Shown here piece after piece: positions 32,148-42,912 of a DNA stretch of 64,000 nt. The notes under the pieces are model-generated. The model was not told the DNA's origin. It ran no database searches and was given only the letters and a program-made list of their open reading frames with translations. The stretch is from Nansenia antarctica (lineage: Eukaryota > Chordata > Actinopteri > Argentiniformes > Microstomatidae). Each line of letters opens with the position of its first letter. Position 1 is the stretch's first letter. A program made the position numbers and the translations under genes. The stretch lies in the NCBI GenBank assembly GCA_963989245.1, contig OZ022341.1, positions 64,703,109-64,767,108 of the forward strand. The letters run 5' to 3'.

Positions 32148-35100
32148 GTATATTTCTGTGGTATGTATGATCTATGTATGAATGTGTAGTGTATTTTGGA
32201 CACACACACATGCCGGGGCATGCGGGGACATGATGCCCTCTGACGGTGAGGGTTCTATGGCGACCAGATGGCCAGCAGGGACCTTTGGGGGTTGGGCAGG
32301 GACACACATGCACGCTGGCCCCTCCCCTCTGGAGCGGAACGGGGAGAGAGAGAGAGAGAGCGTTCTCTTTCTAGCCGAAGTCCATGGGGAACGCATGTAA
32401 TGTATATATCTGTCTGATTAAATTGTCTTAAACTAACTGTTCTTTGATTCATAACCAATAAGAATACACGACAGTAATGGCGAGCAAGCAACGGAGATAA
32501 TATAGCTTAATTTACAGTATTTTGCAAACTTCAATCTAACGAAGAAGGTAGATTTTCTGCAGAGATCGCTCTCTAGTCGATTGGTGTGTTTAAAATAGAC
32601 TGTAAATCTCAGATAAGTTATAGTCAAAAGAATCTGTGTAACGGTAATCTTGTTGGCATAATCTTTGATGGGTGGGTGGTGAGAGCCGGACTTTGAAGCC
32701 CGTTTTTTGTAAAATATAGTGTTTGGTGATTTGTTTGTACGGTATTGGAATATCGTGTGTGTCTGTGTAAAATTCGGTGAGGTTGTGTTTATGTGTTGGA
32801 GTGTGGGTGGACTGGGTAGTCTGTTTTGTATTGTAGCAGTGGAGAACATGTGAGGCTCTTTTTGTCTGTTTGAAGGGACGCCATTGTGTGGGCGGCCATT
32901 TGCAGTGTACTGTCAGCAGAGCGTAGACGCCATTTGTGTTGTCCTGTGTAAGCGGAGCGATAACACGCACGCTCGGGCACGCGCGCAGACACGCGGACAC
33001 AAAGAAGCCTAGATATCTCTGTGAAGAGACTGCATTGTAGAATATTTGAATGAGATAAATAATAGTCTAACTGGATTGAAAGATAATCGTGAAGTTGTTG
33101 TGTCGTGGAAGATGGCATTATTGTGGAAAAGCAATGTTATGTTGTAAAGATTGATCTGGGAGTCCACGGCGGGTTTCCCCACAGAGAAGGACAAAGACTA
33201 GCCCCTCCCTCTCCTCCTTCTTCTCCTGTTGTTCAAACATACAGACACGTTGCGTGTGATTGTTGCATTACATAGATTGTAGTGATTCAAAGATAGAAAG
33301 ATAGTGAATTGATCATCGGGGGATTTAAAGTAGTTTAAAGATATTTGTCATAGTTTGTTAAAAGTAAAGATAGATTGTGACTTTAGGTTAGATTCAAAGC
33401 ATATGAGGCAATTTGTGCGTGAGCCTAGACAAGGCTGCTTTCCCTGAGCAGAATCACAGCAGGGTCACAGACCCCAATAAAACGGCCCTGCCTGCTTGCA
33501 TAGAATGTTGACGAGAGATCTGTAGAGATCACTCATAGATTGATGTTTTTAAATGATTGTTCTATATTAAATTACTTTAATTAATTTAATTAATTACTAA
33601 TTGGTTGAATTAATTATTCAGATCATTCATTATCTATTTCACAAAACTTTGATCAATTGTTTTGTGATAATCTAATGATAATCATTCCTTTTTTGATATT
33701 TTGATAAATAGCTGAATGACTTTACAGGTTTACATCAATGAAGTGTCAATGAATAATTCTAACTAATCATTCATTCCTTTCACTTAACAAGTCGATTTCT
33801 TTACAGATTGTAATTAATAATTAATCATTCATTCTTTTCCAAATAACAAGTCGATTTCTTTACAGGTTATAATTAATATTTGTAATTTACATATTTTATT
33901 TTAGTTAGGTCATTTCCACAGTGTTTGATTAAGGAATAGCAGAATAGTACATATTTGATAGTTGAGCAGTAAAAGGGTTTTTGTGGATCGGTGAATACTT
34001 AGGTGTTGATCAGCCTTTGTGATTTAATAATTGTGTTGACCAGAACTGTAATTAGTATTGAATGAGTAATTAAGTGACACATATTCATAAACAATTAGGA
34101 AACACATTTAAGTATAAAGTACTTACACAGAGATTAGATTTAAGTTAATACTGCACTGACATACACAAGAGGCAAATCTGTTATTCTGAGTTGCAGGGTT
34201 TTGTGGGGACGGTTAATACAGTTATATTGGACTAGCATTTGTTTAGCAAACAAGACAATAGGAAGGTGGGTTGTAAGAAGCGTACACCTTATCTAATATA
34301 GAATATTGTCAGCATATTGAGCAAGTAGAATGGGGTCGAATTCCACGAAGCTGTTAAAAGATATTAGTGAACATCGTGGAATGTTGGCTACGTTATCCCC
34401 TATGGCTGTAGTGGAAAAAATGAATCCTCTTGTTAGGGAAATTAGCAAAATGTCTACGAAATGGAATAGCCGTTGGGCATACATTGAACAGCCGTGGCCG
34501 AAAGAGGGCAGCCTTAATTTACAATTAATTGCAACATTGGAGATACTTATCAATGGGCACAAAGCACATCAAAGAGGAAAGATTAGATCAGAGAAACGCA
34601 AGTTAGAGTTAGCTATTTTAGATCTATTTAAGGTAGAGGGACAGAAAATAGCTCAGATGGAACCGGAAAAGAAAAAAGAATTGGCCAGAACACTGGAACA
34701 GAAATTGAACATTTCATCCCCAGACCTGTGTCCTGCCCCCAGTCCCCCTCCATATGCTAAGGCACTGGAGGATCATTCCCAGAAGAAGAAGAAGGAGCCA
34801 AGGGGAAAAGGGGACGACAGGAGTGACGAGGAAGATGACAGCGAAGATGGCAGTGAAGACTCAAGTGATGACGACAATGCAGATGGAGGCTACAACGCGC
34901 AGGTCAGGAAGATGATAGCCACAGCCGAAAGGAAAGGTGGGAGAAGACGCCCGGAGAAAGAGGGAGATTGTCACCGAATGTCATCAAATACATTAAAGAA
35001 CTGTCCAGTGCTGATTCGGGGTAACAAGATGGAATATCATCCGTGGCATCATACAGATTTGTCTGAAGCGATCGAGAAACTCCCAGTTCTTCAAGAGGGA

Positions 35101-38100
35101 GGACATTCGTGGACGCGAGAGGTCGACGTGATACTGACAGGAACGCAGGCCGCGATGGGAGACCTGAAAAGACTCTTAGCTTTTATTGCAGGATTGGATA
35201 CAATGCAGGAAATATTGATGAAGGCTGGACTTCATAGATATATCAATACATCAGTTTATGATCCAGAGCTCTTCGCAGCAAACAGAGGCAGGCTGTGGAA
35301 AGCAATCAGAGAGACCTACCCTACTCACATTCACCCAGACAATATCATTGTGAAGCCACTGGGGGGGGATGAGAATCCCAGGGGTTATGTTGCCCGTATG
35401 CACTCTCAATGGAGAAGTGTGACAGGGAAAGACGCTGAAGATAACCCCTTAGAAAAATCCATAATCAGGGAAAAAATACAAGAAGGGCTTCCTACCCCAG
35501 TTAAGGATAAGCTAGCAGAAGTGGTGGGGCTACGACACATGAACAAAGCTGTTTATATAGACCACGTAGCTCATCAAGTTGAGTTATATCGAAAGAACAT
35601 TCAGATACAGAAGGCACGAGACGAAGAATCCCTCAGAATATTGACTCATTTGCAATTGACTGAAAGCGAGAGGAACATAGAGGGAGTGCAGGCTTTAGCC
35701 CCACAGCAACAGCCACCTGGAGTGCAGACTGCTACTTACCAGTCCTACTCACAGGGGCCACAAGGGGGGTATCCTGCTACTTACCAGTCCTACCCACAGG
35801 GGCCACAAGGGGGGTATCCATACCCACAAGGGCCACCAGGGGTGCAAGCGGTTCCATACCAGATGTACACACAGCCTGGCCAAGGACCACCACCAGGGGG
35901 ATGGACAGCAGCAGGGAAGGAGATGCTAGAACCATGTCAATGCGACCAGAATGGACATCTAGCCTGTGCCTGCTGCAACAGGCCCCAGGGGGGCGCAGGG
36001 GGGAGCCAAGGAGGAGGATATTGGCCCCCTACTACACCTGCTCCAGGAGTGATGAACCCTTACGGAGGCCCAGCAGCTGGCCTATAGGGGTGCCCGGAAG
36101 ATCCGAGTGGGAGGTGCCAGCTGGTGGTGACAAAGAAGCCTGAAGGCGCCACGCACCTCCCTATGTCTAGAGAATATGTGAAGACAATCGGATTTGAGGG
36201 AATTAAACAGCTGATTCCTACAACTGAGCTTGTAGACTTAGAGTACAAGGGACAGAGAGCAACTCTGTCAACACTTGTGTCAGAACACACGCCAACAGGG
36301 CTGCTAGGGAGAGATGCTCTATGCCAATTGAACTGTACAGTAAAATGCACACCTGACGGCTGTCAGGTGACGATGCCATCCGGTGCTCAGGTTCCATCGA
36401 CAGCCAGAGTGATTAAGCATAGAACAGACCTACAAGCTTTGCCTTTAAAGGGAGCTGATATAGAATATTGGGTTGATGGGTCTTGTTACGGGGTAGGAGA
36501 AACTTTGTGCGCTGGGTATTCCTTAGTTAAAGCACAAAATTCAAAGTTTATTGTAGAACAGGCTGAGGCAGTTCCTCAGCCTTGCTCGGCTCAGTTGGCT
36601 GAATTGATTGCCCTCACAGAAGCATGCAACTTGGGAACCGGACGGAGAGTGACAGTGTACACCGACTCTGCCTATGCACATAATGTTTGTCATTTTAATG
36701 GAGCTGTATGGAGGGGGCGGGGTTTTAAGAGAACTGATGGTACGCCTATACAGCATCACGCACAGATCATGAAGCTGTTACAAGCCATGATGAAGCCAAA
36801 GGAATTAGCCATAGTGAAGTGTGCCACACACAGGTCTGACTCATCACATGTCACACAAGGTAACAGGGCTGCAGAGGATGCAGCCAAAGCCATTACAGGA
36901 GCAGACAAGGCAGGTAAAGGTCTTCTGGTCACACATGAAAAGCAATTACAGGGCATGGTCACACTTGAGGATTTATTGATGTTACAGAGTAGAGTAACTA
37001 CGTTAGACAAGAGCGTTTGGCTAGCAAGGGGGGCAAGTCAGGATGACACAGGTCTATGGAGGAATCATGAGGGGTTGGTTGTAGCACCCTCAGATTTATT
37101 AGGCATGTTAATACAGGAAGCTCATGGATTAGCACATGTGGCTAGGGGGGAGGTAAGACGCAAGATTACCAAGAAATATGGGTTTTGGAGTCCATATTTG
37201 ATGGAACAGATTGACCATGCTTTAGGTCAATGTGGGGTCTGTTGGAGAAACAACATCAGAGTGGGTACACCAGTGGTGTCTGGGCATATCCCTACCCCAA
37301 TAGGGCCACGGGTGGTGGACAGGGGGGTGGATGTACAGAGTAGGCAGGATGTTGTGCCAACAGGTGCCGAGGTCCCCAGAGAACCTGAGAAGGAGGAGCT
37401 ACGAAGAGATGCTGTGGTGTTGCCAGAGCCAGTGGCAATGCCAGTGTTACAGCCAGTGACATTACCGGCAGTGCCTGAAACCGAGGGGACAGTGGAAAGC
37501 TGTCCAGATGCCAATAAACCAGAAACTAACGAAGCAGAGAGGGTTGACAGTCTGGAGGTCCAGCCTGGGAGTGTCCAAAGCCTGGACACCTGTGCTACTG
37601 GGGATGCTGGCGAGTGCCTGCACCATGCTTCAGATGATGCTGAGGGCGACTCCCCAGACCTTGATCAGCGTGGGAGGGGACCAGGCGGCTGCCTGAACCT
37701 CAATGACACTGACGGACGACGACCAGTTAGGAAAAGATTAAAGACTATGAATAGGGTAGTGAAGCAGCAGATCAAAGGGAACGACGGGAATGGACAGCAG
37801 ATGATAGCATGGCTGGAAACGGTCTTAGGGGCATGGGAAACTTACTTTGCTAGGATAGGAGCACCTATTATAGCAGACATGATTTTTGACTTTCTTAGAA
37901 GGCAGGGCCTCATTGACTGTTTTTGGAAAATCAGTCACTCAGTCCACGTTAATGAACTTTTCAGAAGACTAGTCCTCACCTGAGGTGAAGATCTATGCAT
38001 TAATGCATTCCCTTTGTCCTGTGCTTACTGTTGGGGAATTATGTGTTATGATAACTGAATGTCATTATTTGTGTATTGTTTGTTTATTTCTATATCGTAT

Positions 38101-39536
38101 GGGATTGATGTCAGTTGAGAAGTGATGTAGTGGTTATGCAAAGATAGGAAAGAGGTTCTGTTCCTAGCGCAACGAAAATGGAAGCTGCTGACTATGAAAG
38201 TGTTATCAATCTGAGACAGCGGTAAAGGCTGTTCTCCAACTGGGTACAAGTGCTAGTAACCTCTGACCCTGACGCTTCAAGGACAAAGAAAACATCGGTC
38301 GTTGGAAGTTTCTGTATTGATTTGTGCATGATGAACTGTGTTTAGTTTAATTGTGATTGTTATTTTCAAAATTCTTTTTATTATTGGTTGTTTTTTATTT
38401 TTGTTTATGATATCTTTGGTTCCTAATACTGGTCCTGGGTTGGTCTGTGTTATTGTGCTTCTTGTGTTGTGTGTTGGTGTAGTTTTTCTGTCTGTTGTTG
38501 TTTATTTTTTAATTTTTAATTTTATTTTAAAAAAAAAAATTTTGGGGATGTTTTGTGGGGTTTTGTGTTTTTGTTTTTGTTTTATGGTAGTTTAGTTTCG
38601 GAACACCCTCTGGGTGGTCCGAGGGGGGATGTGTCGTATATTTCTGTGGTATGTATGATCTATGTATGAATGTGTAGTGTATTTTGGACACACACACATG
38701 CCGGGGCATGCGGGGACATGATGCCCTCTGACGGTGAGGGTTCTATGGCGACCAGATGGCCAGCAGGGACCTTTGGGGGTTGGGCAGGGACACACATGCA
38801 CGCTGGCCCCTCCCCTCTGGAGCGGAACGGGGAGAGAGAGAGAGAGAGCGTTCTCTTTCTAGCCGAAGTCCATGGGGAACGCATGTAATGTATATATCTG
38901 TCTGATTAAATTGTCTTAAACTAACTGTTCTTTGATTCATAACCAATAAGAATACACGACATGTGTGTGTGTTTATGTGTTTATTGCAGGAGTTGAAAAC
39001 TCCCAAAACGGGGGCAGAGGCTGGAGAAGTTACAGCTGCCAACTGGCAGTTCTTCTCCAACATGCACGATGTGCTGGGTGCTAGACCATCTATTGACCCG
39101 CCTGTGGTGGTCAGTTCTTTAGAGACTGGTCCCAAGGTAAGGTTTGAAGATTAGATACAACCACATTTACCAAGTAATACAACAGTAATTCATCCATTTC
39201 TGGCATGTATTTACTTCTCATTTGTTTTGTTTTTTCTTTCAGGAAATGCCCAGCCCCAACCTCGCCTCAGCCCCAGCCCCAGCCTCTCCCTCCGCCTCAG
39301 CCCCAGCCCCAGCCTCTCCCTCCGCCTCAGCCCCAGCCCCAGCCTCTCCCTCCACCTCAGCCCCAGCCCCAGCCAGCCCTCAAACCCTGAGGAAGAAGAG
39401 GAGGAATACCAACGTTGGGTCCATAATAGAAAGGGACATGGAGCTTGAGCAACAGCGTCACGCCACGAATAACACAAATACTAAAGAGTTCCTCTCCCCT
39501 TTTAAGCTATTAATTGACAAAATCCCAGACAAATAG
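31936..39536 (+). CDS. Myb/SANT-like gene, last three exons, split by ERV2
   Basis: Three in-phase exons are visible. 31936-31992 reads QQASKKWENLKKIYK with donor GTTACC. 38990-39136 reads ELKTPKTGAEAGEVTAANW then MHDVLGARPSIDPPVV, with acceptor TTGCAG and donor GTAAGG. 39243-39536 ends the gene with a Pro/Ala/Ser repeat (33-bp DNA unit, about four copies), KKRRN and an ERDMELEQQR helix. The KKWENLKK...W...MHDVLG pattern is the Myb/SANT-like DNA-binding domain found in Harbinger-type transposon proteins and their domesticated relatives. Upstream exons are not found; the long-arm transposon ends 6 bp before the first exon seen. ERV2 occupies the intron between the first two exons. It could be a cellular gene or part of a mobile element. 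Confidence 0.6.
32144..32473 (+). repeat. ERV2 5' LTR
   Basis: 330 bp, TGTCGTATATTTC to GAATACACGACA, with 5-bp inverted ends TGTCG/CGACA. By eye it is identical to the 3' LTR at 38632-38961. It inserted in a TG microsatellite (32111-32143), so the target duplication (TGTG) cannot be told from the repeat. Confidence 0.95.
32478..32495 (+). promoter_or_regulatory. ERV2 primer-binding site, possibly tRNA-Arg
   Basis: TGGCGAGCAAGCAACGGA starts 4 bases after the LTR. The first eight bases fit the complement of a tRNA-Arg 3' end, but several later positions do not, so the assignment is weak. Confidence 0.45.
32496..34329 (+). other. ERV2 leader, 1.8 kb noncoding
   Basis: No coding frame. It includes a duplicated block around AACAAGTCGATTTCTTTACAG at 33788-33808 and 33846-33866. 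AATTAATTAATTAA-rich sequence lies at 33565-33620. The length is large for a retroviral leader and may contain packaging and splice-donor signals that I cannot pinpoint. Confidence 0.6.
34330..36087 (+). CDS. gag: ERV2 Gag polyprotein
   Basis: The 585-codon frame is intact. The start MGSNST is an N-myristoylation signal, as in retroviral matrix. A late-domain motif PPPY lies at residues 139-142. An Asp/Ser/Glu-rich linker (160-187) and a capsid-like helical region (220-435) follow. A Tyr/Gln/Gly/Pro repeat (YQSYPQGPQGGYP) lies at 465-515. Near the end C536 to C549 forms a Cys/His cluster (CQCDQNGHLACACC) that departs from the usual C-x2-C-x4-H-x4-C spacing seen in ERV1. The frame ends in TAG with pol-like coding in the same frame. 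Size and order fit gamma/epsilon-type Gag. The gene looks undamaged. Confidence 0.85.
   Translation: MGSNSTKLLKDISEHRGMLATLSPMAVVEKMNPLVREISKMSTKWNSRWAYIEQPWPKEGSLNLQLIATLEILINGHKAHQRGKIRSEKRKLELAILDLFKVEGQKIAQMEPEKKKELARTLEQKLNISSPDLCPAPSPPPYAKALEDHSQKKKKEPRGKGDDRSDEEDDSEDGSEDSSDDDNADGGYNAQVRKMIATAERKGGRRRPEKEGDCHRMSSNTLKNCPVLIRGNKMEYHPWHHTDLSEAIEKLPVLQEGGHSWTREVDVILTGTQAAMGDLKRLLAFIAGLDTMQEILMKAGLHRYINTSVYDPELFAANRGRLWKAIRETYPTHIHPDNIIVKPLGGDENPRGYVARMHSQWRSVTGKDAEDNPLEKSIIREKIQEGLPTPVKDKLAEVVGLRHMNKAVYIDHVAHQVELYRKNIQIQKARDEESLRILTHLQLTESERNIEGVQALAPQQQPPGVQTATYQSYSQGPQGGYPATYQSYPQGPQGGYPYPQGPPGVQAVPYQMYTQPGQGPPPGGWTAAGKEMLEPCQCDQNGHLACACCNRPQGGAGGSQGGGYWPPTTPAPGVMNPYGGPAAGL
36085..36087 (+). 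promoter_or_regulatory. Suppressible UAG between ERV2 gag and pol
   Basis: Frame is unchanged across the TAG. The context CTATAGGGGTGCCCGG is nearly the same as in the much older ERV1, while the flanking residues differ. Readthrough of UAG is the known Gag-Pol mechanism in gamma- and epsilonretroviruses. Confidence 0.75.
36088..37983 (+). CDS. pol: ERV2 deleted Pol: RNase H and integrase zinc domain only
   Basis: It is read from the UAG through to TGA at 37981-37983 with no break. Residue numbers count from the codon at 36124. The front has the C-terminal protease word LLGRDALCQLN (60-70) but no DTG active site. RT is missing. RNase H is complete by motif: D118 in WVDGS, E160 in AQLAELIALTEA, D181 in VYTDSA, D252 in GNRAAEDAAK. 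The integrase zinc-binding module follows (H334, H338, C370, C373). At HIPTPIGP (388-395) the integrase core is cut away. The remaining 220 residues are acidic and Pro-rich, then WLETVLGAWETYFARIGAP and a semi-hydrophobic stretch that may be an envelope-end remnant. ERV2 cannot be autonomous, yet the frame is open. Confidence 0.8.
   Translation, partial: GCPEDPSGRCQLVVTKKPEGATHLPMSREYVKTIGFEGIKQLIPTTELVDLEYKGQRATLSTLVSEHTPTGLLGRDALCQLNCTVKCTPDGCQVTMPSGAQVPSTARVIKHRTDLQALPLKGADIEYWVDGSCYGVGETLCAGYSLVKAQNSKFIVEQAEAVPQPCSAQLAELIALTEACNLGTGRRVTVYTDSAYAHNVCHFNGAVWRGRGFKRTDGTPIQHHAQIMKLLQAMMKPKELAIVKCATHRSDSSHVTQGNRAAEDAAKAITGADKAGKGLLVTHEKQLQGMVTLEDLLMLQSRVTTLDKSVWLARGASQDDTGLWRNHEGLVVAPSDLLGMLIQEAHGLAHVARGEVRRKITKKYGFWSPYLMEQIDHALGQCGVCWRNNIRVGTPVVSGHIPTPIGPRVVDRGVDVQSRQDVVPTGAEVPREPEKEELRRDAVVLPEPVAMPVLQPVTLPAVPETEGTVESCPDANKPETNEAERVDSLEVQPGSVQSLDTCATGDAGECLHHASDDAEGDSPDLDQRGRGPGGCLNLNDTDGRRPVRKRLKTMNRVVKQQIKGNDGNGQQMIAWLETVLGAWETYFARIGAPIIADMIFDFLRRQGLIDCFWKISHSVHVNELFRRLVLT
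37984..38631 (+). other. ERV2 3' untranslated region and polypurine tract
   Basis: No envelope gene. T-rich sequence is followed by the polypurine run GAGGGGGGA at 38621-38629, directly before the 3' LTR, as needed for plus-strand priming. Confidence 0.8.
38632..38961 (+). repeat. ERV2 3' LTR
   Basis: 330 bp and, as far as I can read, identical to 32144-32473, which indicates a recent insertion. The right flank TGTGTGTGTGTTT continues the interrupted microsatellite of the host intron. Confidence 0.95.
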
Positions 39537-39542
39537 TTTAGA

Positions 39543-39621
39543 GGGGGTATTCCATCAACTATGCTAAAGGAAAGTCCTTATTTCCTGGATTTTCCTTTAG
39601 CAACGTTGATGGAATAGGCCC
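39543..39621. mobile_element. Short palindromic MITE after the Myb/SANT-like gene
   Basis: TATTCCATCAACTATGCTAA and TTAGCAACGTTGATGGAATA form 30-bp inverted arms (39548-39577 and 39587-39616) with two mismatches. GGGG and CCCC lie outside. Same end family as 24142-24262. A further half-site GGGGGTATTCCATCAT is at 39660. Confidence 0.7.
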
Positions 39622-41656
39622 CAAGTTGTTTACAGTTCTGTTCCAGTTTGTGTTATTCGGGGGGTATTCCATCATCTTTGCATATTTTTGTATTTTTCTT
39701 TTACTGTTCTTAATTGTATTAAAGTGTTTGTTTCTAACTTATTGTTGGTAGATTCATTGTGAGCATGAATAACAGATTGTCTTATATAATAAAACCAAAT
39801 TTTTCCATGTAGCTAGTTGGTAGCTACGTTCCCAAGACAACTAAACAGTAAAAATCCAAAAATTCTGAGACAGATATTTTAGTAAGAAATTCTTTATTTG
39901 AAGAAATCAAAGACTTCGGGAAACATAAGATCAATAAGCAGCATCTGACAAATTCGAATTCCGTCGTAGCGAAGGAGAACTTTAATCCCTGAAGATGCAG
40001 AAAATCAACGTTTATTCGTGTCTTACACACACACACATTTTACAACTTGTTTAGCTATTAAGTTCCGACGTTTCTGTCAAAGTAGTATCTACGGTAACGT
40101 AGCTAGCGAACAGACGTAAAAACGTCAGATCAGATATACAGACAGGTTATTTTGATAAACTTGACACATTTTTGGAATTGATATGTGACAGGGCATGGTT
40201 AAAAAGTCCGCAACTAGGGCAAAATCATTTTTCTGTTTTTTCCAGATTATGAAAGGATAGATTGTAAGCTTTAAAATGACATGTCATACATTGAAATCTG
40301 AAACAAGTTGAAGAAGTCATGGATATTTGAATGTTGATACCCCCTGAACCACCGTACTGAGATATCCAGCCTCAATCTTCAGAGATGTTTTTCACAGAGG
40401 TAATGGGTGGGAACAATAGCTGGTTAACTCCACCCTAATCACTCCCTCAAGACAACCACACGCTCAAGACAACCACTCCCCCATTACACTACGGGTGAAT
40501 CCCAATTCACCACTCCGGCTCCGTTTTCACCCCTCCGCTCCGTTTTGCGCGTTTACGTGTAGCCGTAGTGGCGTCCCAATTCATTACTCATTTAGGGTTA
40601 GGGTTAGGGTTTTCCATGGCTCCGTTTGGAGAAAATCTTGACCCTCGTTCGATTCGGAGCCATGAGACTCCCTTCCGGCATGCATTGCGAAACATCTACA
40701 GCAGTGGTTCTCAACCTTTTTTGGGCCAGCGCCCCCCTGTCCATTATCCAGGTCTCTTACCGCCCCCCATCAAAAAAAAGTAGGCTTATTTTCTTCCCTG
40801 AATATTAATGCTGACTAATATTCTGTGTTATATCACAGAACAACAATAACACAGCAGCGATTTCACACATGTCCGGTGCAGAACAAACAGTAGGCTACAA
40901 AACTGTATATTACAACTAACATTGTTTGTTTTTTAAGTGTGCTGGTGTTGCATTTCGCCAAATTGCTGTTTTATGATGCTAATATTTATTCATTTTTGAT
41001 TGGACTTTGGGCGGGGGGGGGGGTGTCACAATATGGCCGCAAACGCTAGGGGGCTATTATTTTAATGTTTTATTTAGTATTCTATGGTATTATTTTCATA
41101 AACTGACCAGTCCGAATTTCTCATATCAAAACATAACAAAGTTAAAAAAGTTCAGAGCTCTGCGCTCTGGGAGCGCTCAGAGATGGGTGCTCTGACTGAA
41201 AACACGGTTTTGCCCGAGCGAACTGACCGTTCGTGCATTTACGAACATACCCGTAATAACACTGCTGACAGCTGATCAATCGCAAGCAGACAGAGTAGTG
41301 GTTTCCTATAGCAACAAAAGACGCTGACAGCTGTTCAGAGTGCTTATGTGTTCGTTTCCAGGACATCAGAGGAGCAACATATCACAAAAAGCGATCGTAT
41401 ATTTTAGTTTGTAAACGTTAAGACGAACACATCGCAATGCTAACCTCAGAATGGCACTAGGGATAACATCCACAACAACACTTAACAGTAATACATTTAT
41501 GTAATATACTGTGATGAACCTGCGAGGGGAGGGGACATTCGTAGCTGATTTCTCCAGGTTAGATTATTGGTAAGCGACAGAGAACTTTCAGGACTGGTTT
41601 ATTACAATACGATCACTTTTTTGTTCCTGCTGTGATGTTCTGGTATGGTGGTATGG
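39622..41656. other. Intergenic, no gene recognised
   Basis: I see short telomere-like GGGTTA runs at 40595-40612, a GC-rich palindromic patch around CTCCGGCTCCGTTTTCACCC at 40515-40555, a G-run at 41011-41023 and a duplicated GGTATGGTGGTATGGTG at 41640-41657. No slc22 or other exon could be identified on either strand. Confidence 0.5.
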
Positions 41657-41744
41657 TGTACAGTATGTTGCATGTTTAGTAGGTCTGCAACAAATGTAAT
41701 TATTCATTATGTTTTATCTTTGACAACCTATTTCTTCCTCCCAC

Positions 41745-42307
41745 TGTTAGGGATTTGTATTAAAATAACTAGAAGTGATAAATAAAGTACTGTGTGTTCA
41801 TTTAAATAATATGTGGCTGAGGTCAGTTGAGGTCTCACAAAGCCAAATAAAAGAGAGGTTCTGCTTTTGAGCGACATGGGGGGAAGGGGCTCCTGACTGG
41901 GAGAAAGTGTTGTGGTTCAAACCGCCTGTAGATTGCTTATTTTTACCTATGTGCTAACAACCATTTTGTACCTGCTGTTATGATATTCTATTTTCCTATA
42001 CTGATTTTATACTATCATAACTAATGATTAATGATAAGTCTATTCTTCTATACTGTATTTTAACTAGTTAATCGAATCCCAAGTCATGGGACTCTGTGGG
42101 CCTGGCAACAGTGATGTTTACACAAGCGATCCTGATAAGGGCCTACTGACCTGGCCAGGAGGGAATGTGTTTGAAGATCAATTAACTGGCCAATTAGTGC
42201 TTTATAACGTACGTAGAATACACCCAAAATAACTATCAAAATATCTGTGCATCCTAAAAACATAACTGTGTGCATATGCTTACTGGTTTCTTAAAAAATA
42301 CAACAGA

Positions 42308-42340
<33 letters not shown>

Positions 42341-42908
42341 TAACGTGGCGCAAGACTAGGCTGCTCAGGATACCGTTGCCGACAGAGTGTCCGAACACTC
42401 TCACCATGACAAACGACCGGGGGGTCAGAAGAAGAAGATAACACACAGCACACTCGCACGGACACCGAAATAAGTCGAAAGCCACATACCGATATAAAAC
42501 AGACGCTTACCATAAAACCTACCAGAGGGACAGCCCATCCCTAAATGTTAAGGAAAATGTATAAAGACTATGCACCAAGAGGAAACGGGGCTCTTGTCTG
42601 GTGAAGCTTCTGCAGTTAACCTATTGACGACTAGCTGATACCTTGCCTGCGGAGGTGAAGCTAGATAAGACCCCTTTCCATGGAATGAAATGCTATTGCT
42701 TGCTGATGCTATTGCTTGCTGATGCTATTGTTTGCTGATGTGCTCAAATAAATATTCTCTTAAAGAACAGTTCAGTAGTGGTGCCGAATATATGAGTGGA
42801 TCATTTTATCTTAGAAGTTATATCAAGGACGTCTCGTTGAGATTAAACGAACTCGCTTGTAAGTAAAGACTCAATTAACTAAATTCTGGAGAAGTTGATC
42901 GCCTTACA
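41745..42908 (+). repeat. Solo LTR, LTR-A family, copy B
   Basis: Counterpart of 8539-9703 with the same CCAC target duplication at 41741-41744 and 42909-42912. The TG run is longer and a 6-bp piece is missing near 42140. Confidence 0.9.
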
Positions 42909-42912
42909 CCAC

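Noticed and set aside
36124..36126. Independent start codon for the ERV2 pol frame
   Set aside because: It is GTG, and the frame is open back to the gag UAG, so readthrough is the better model.
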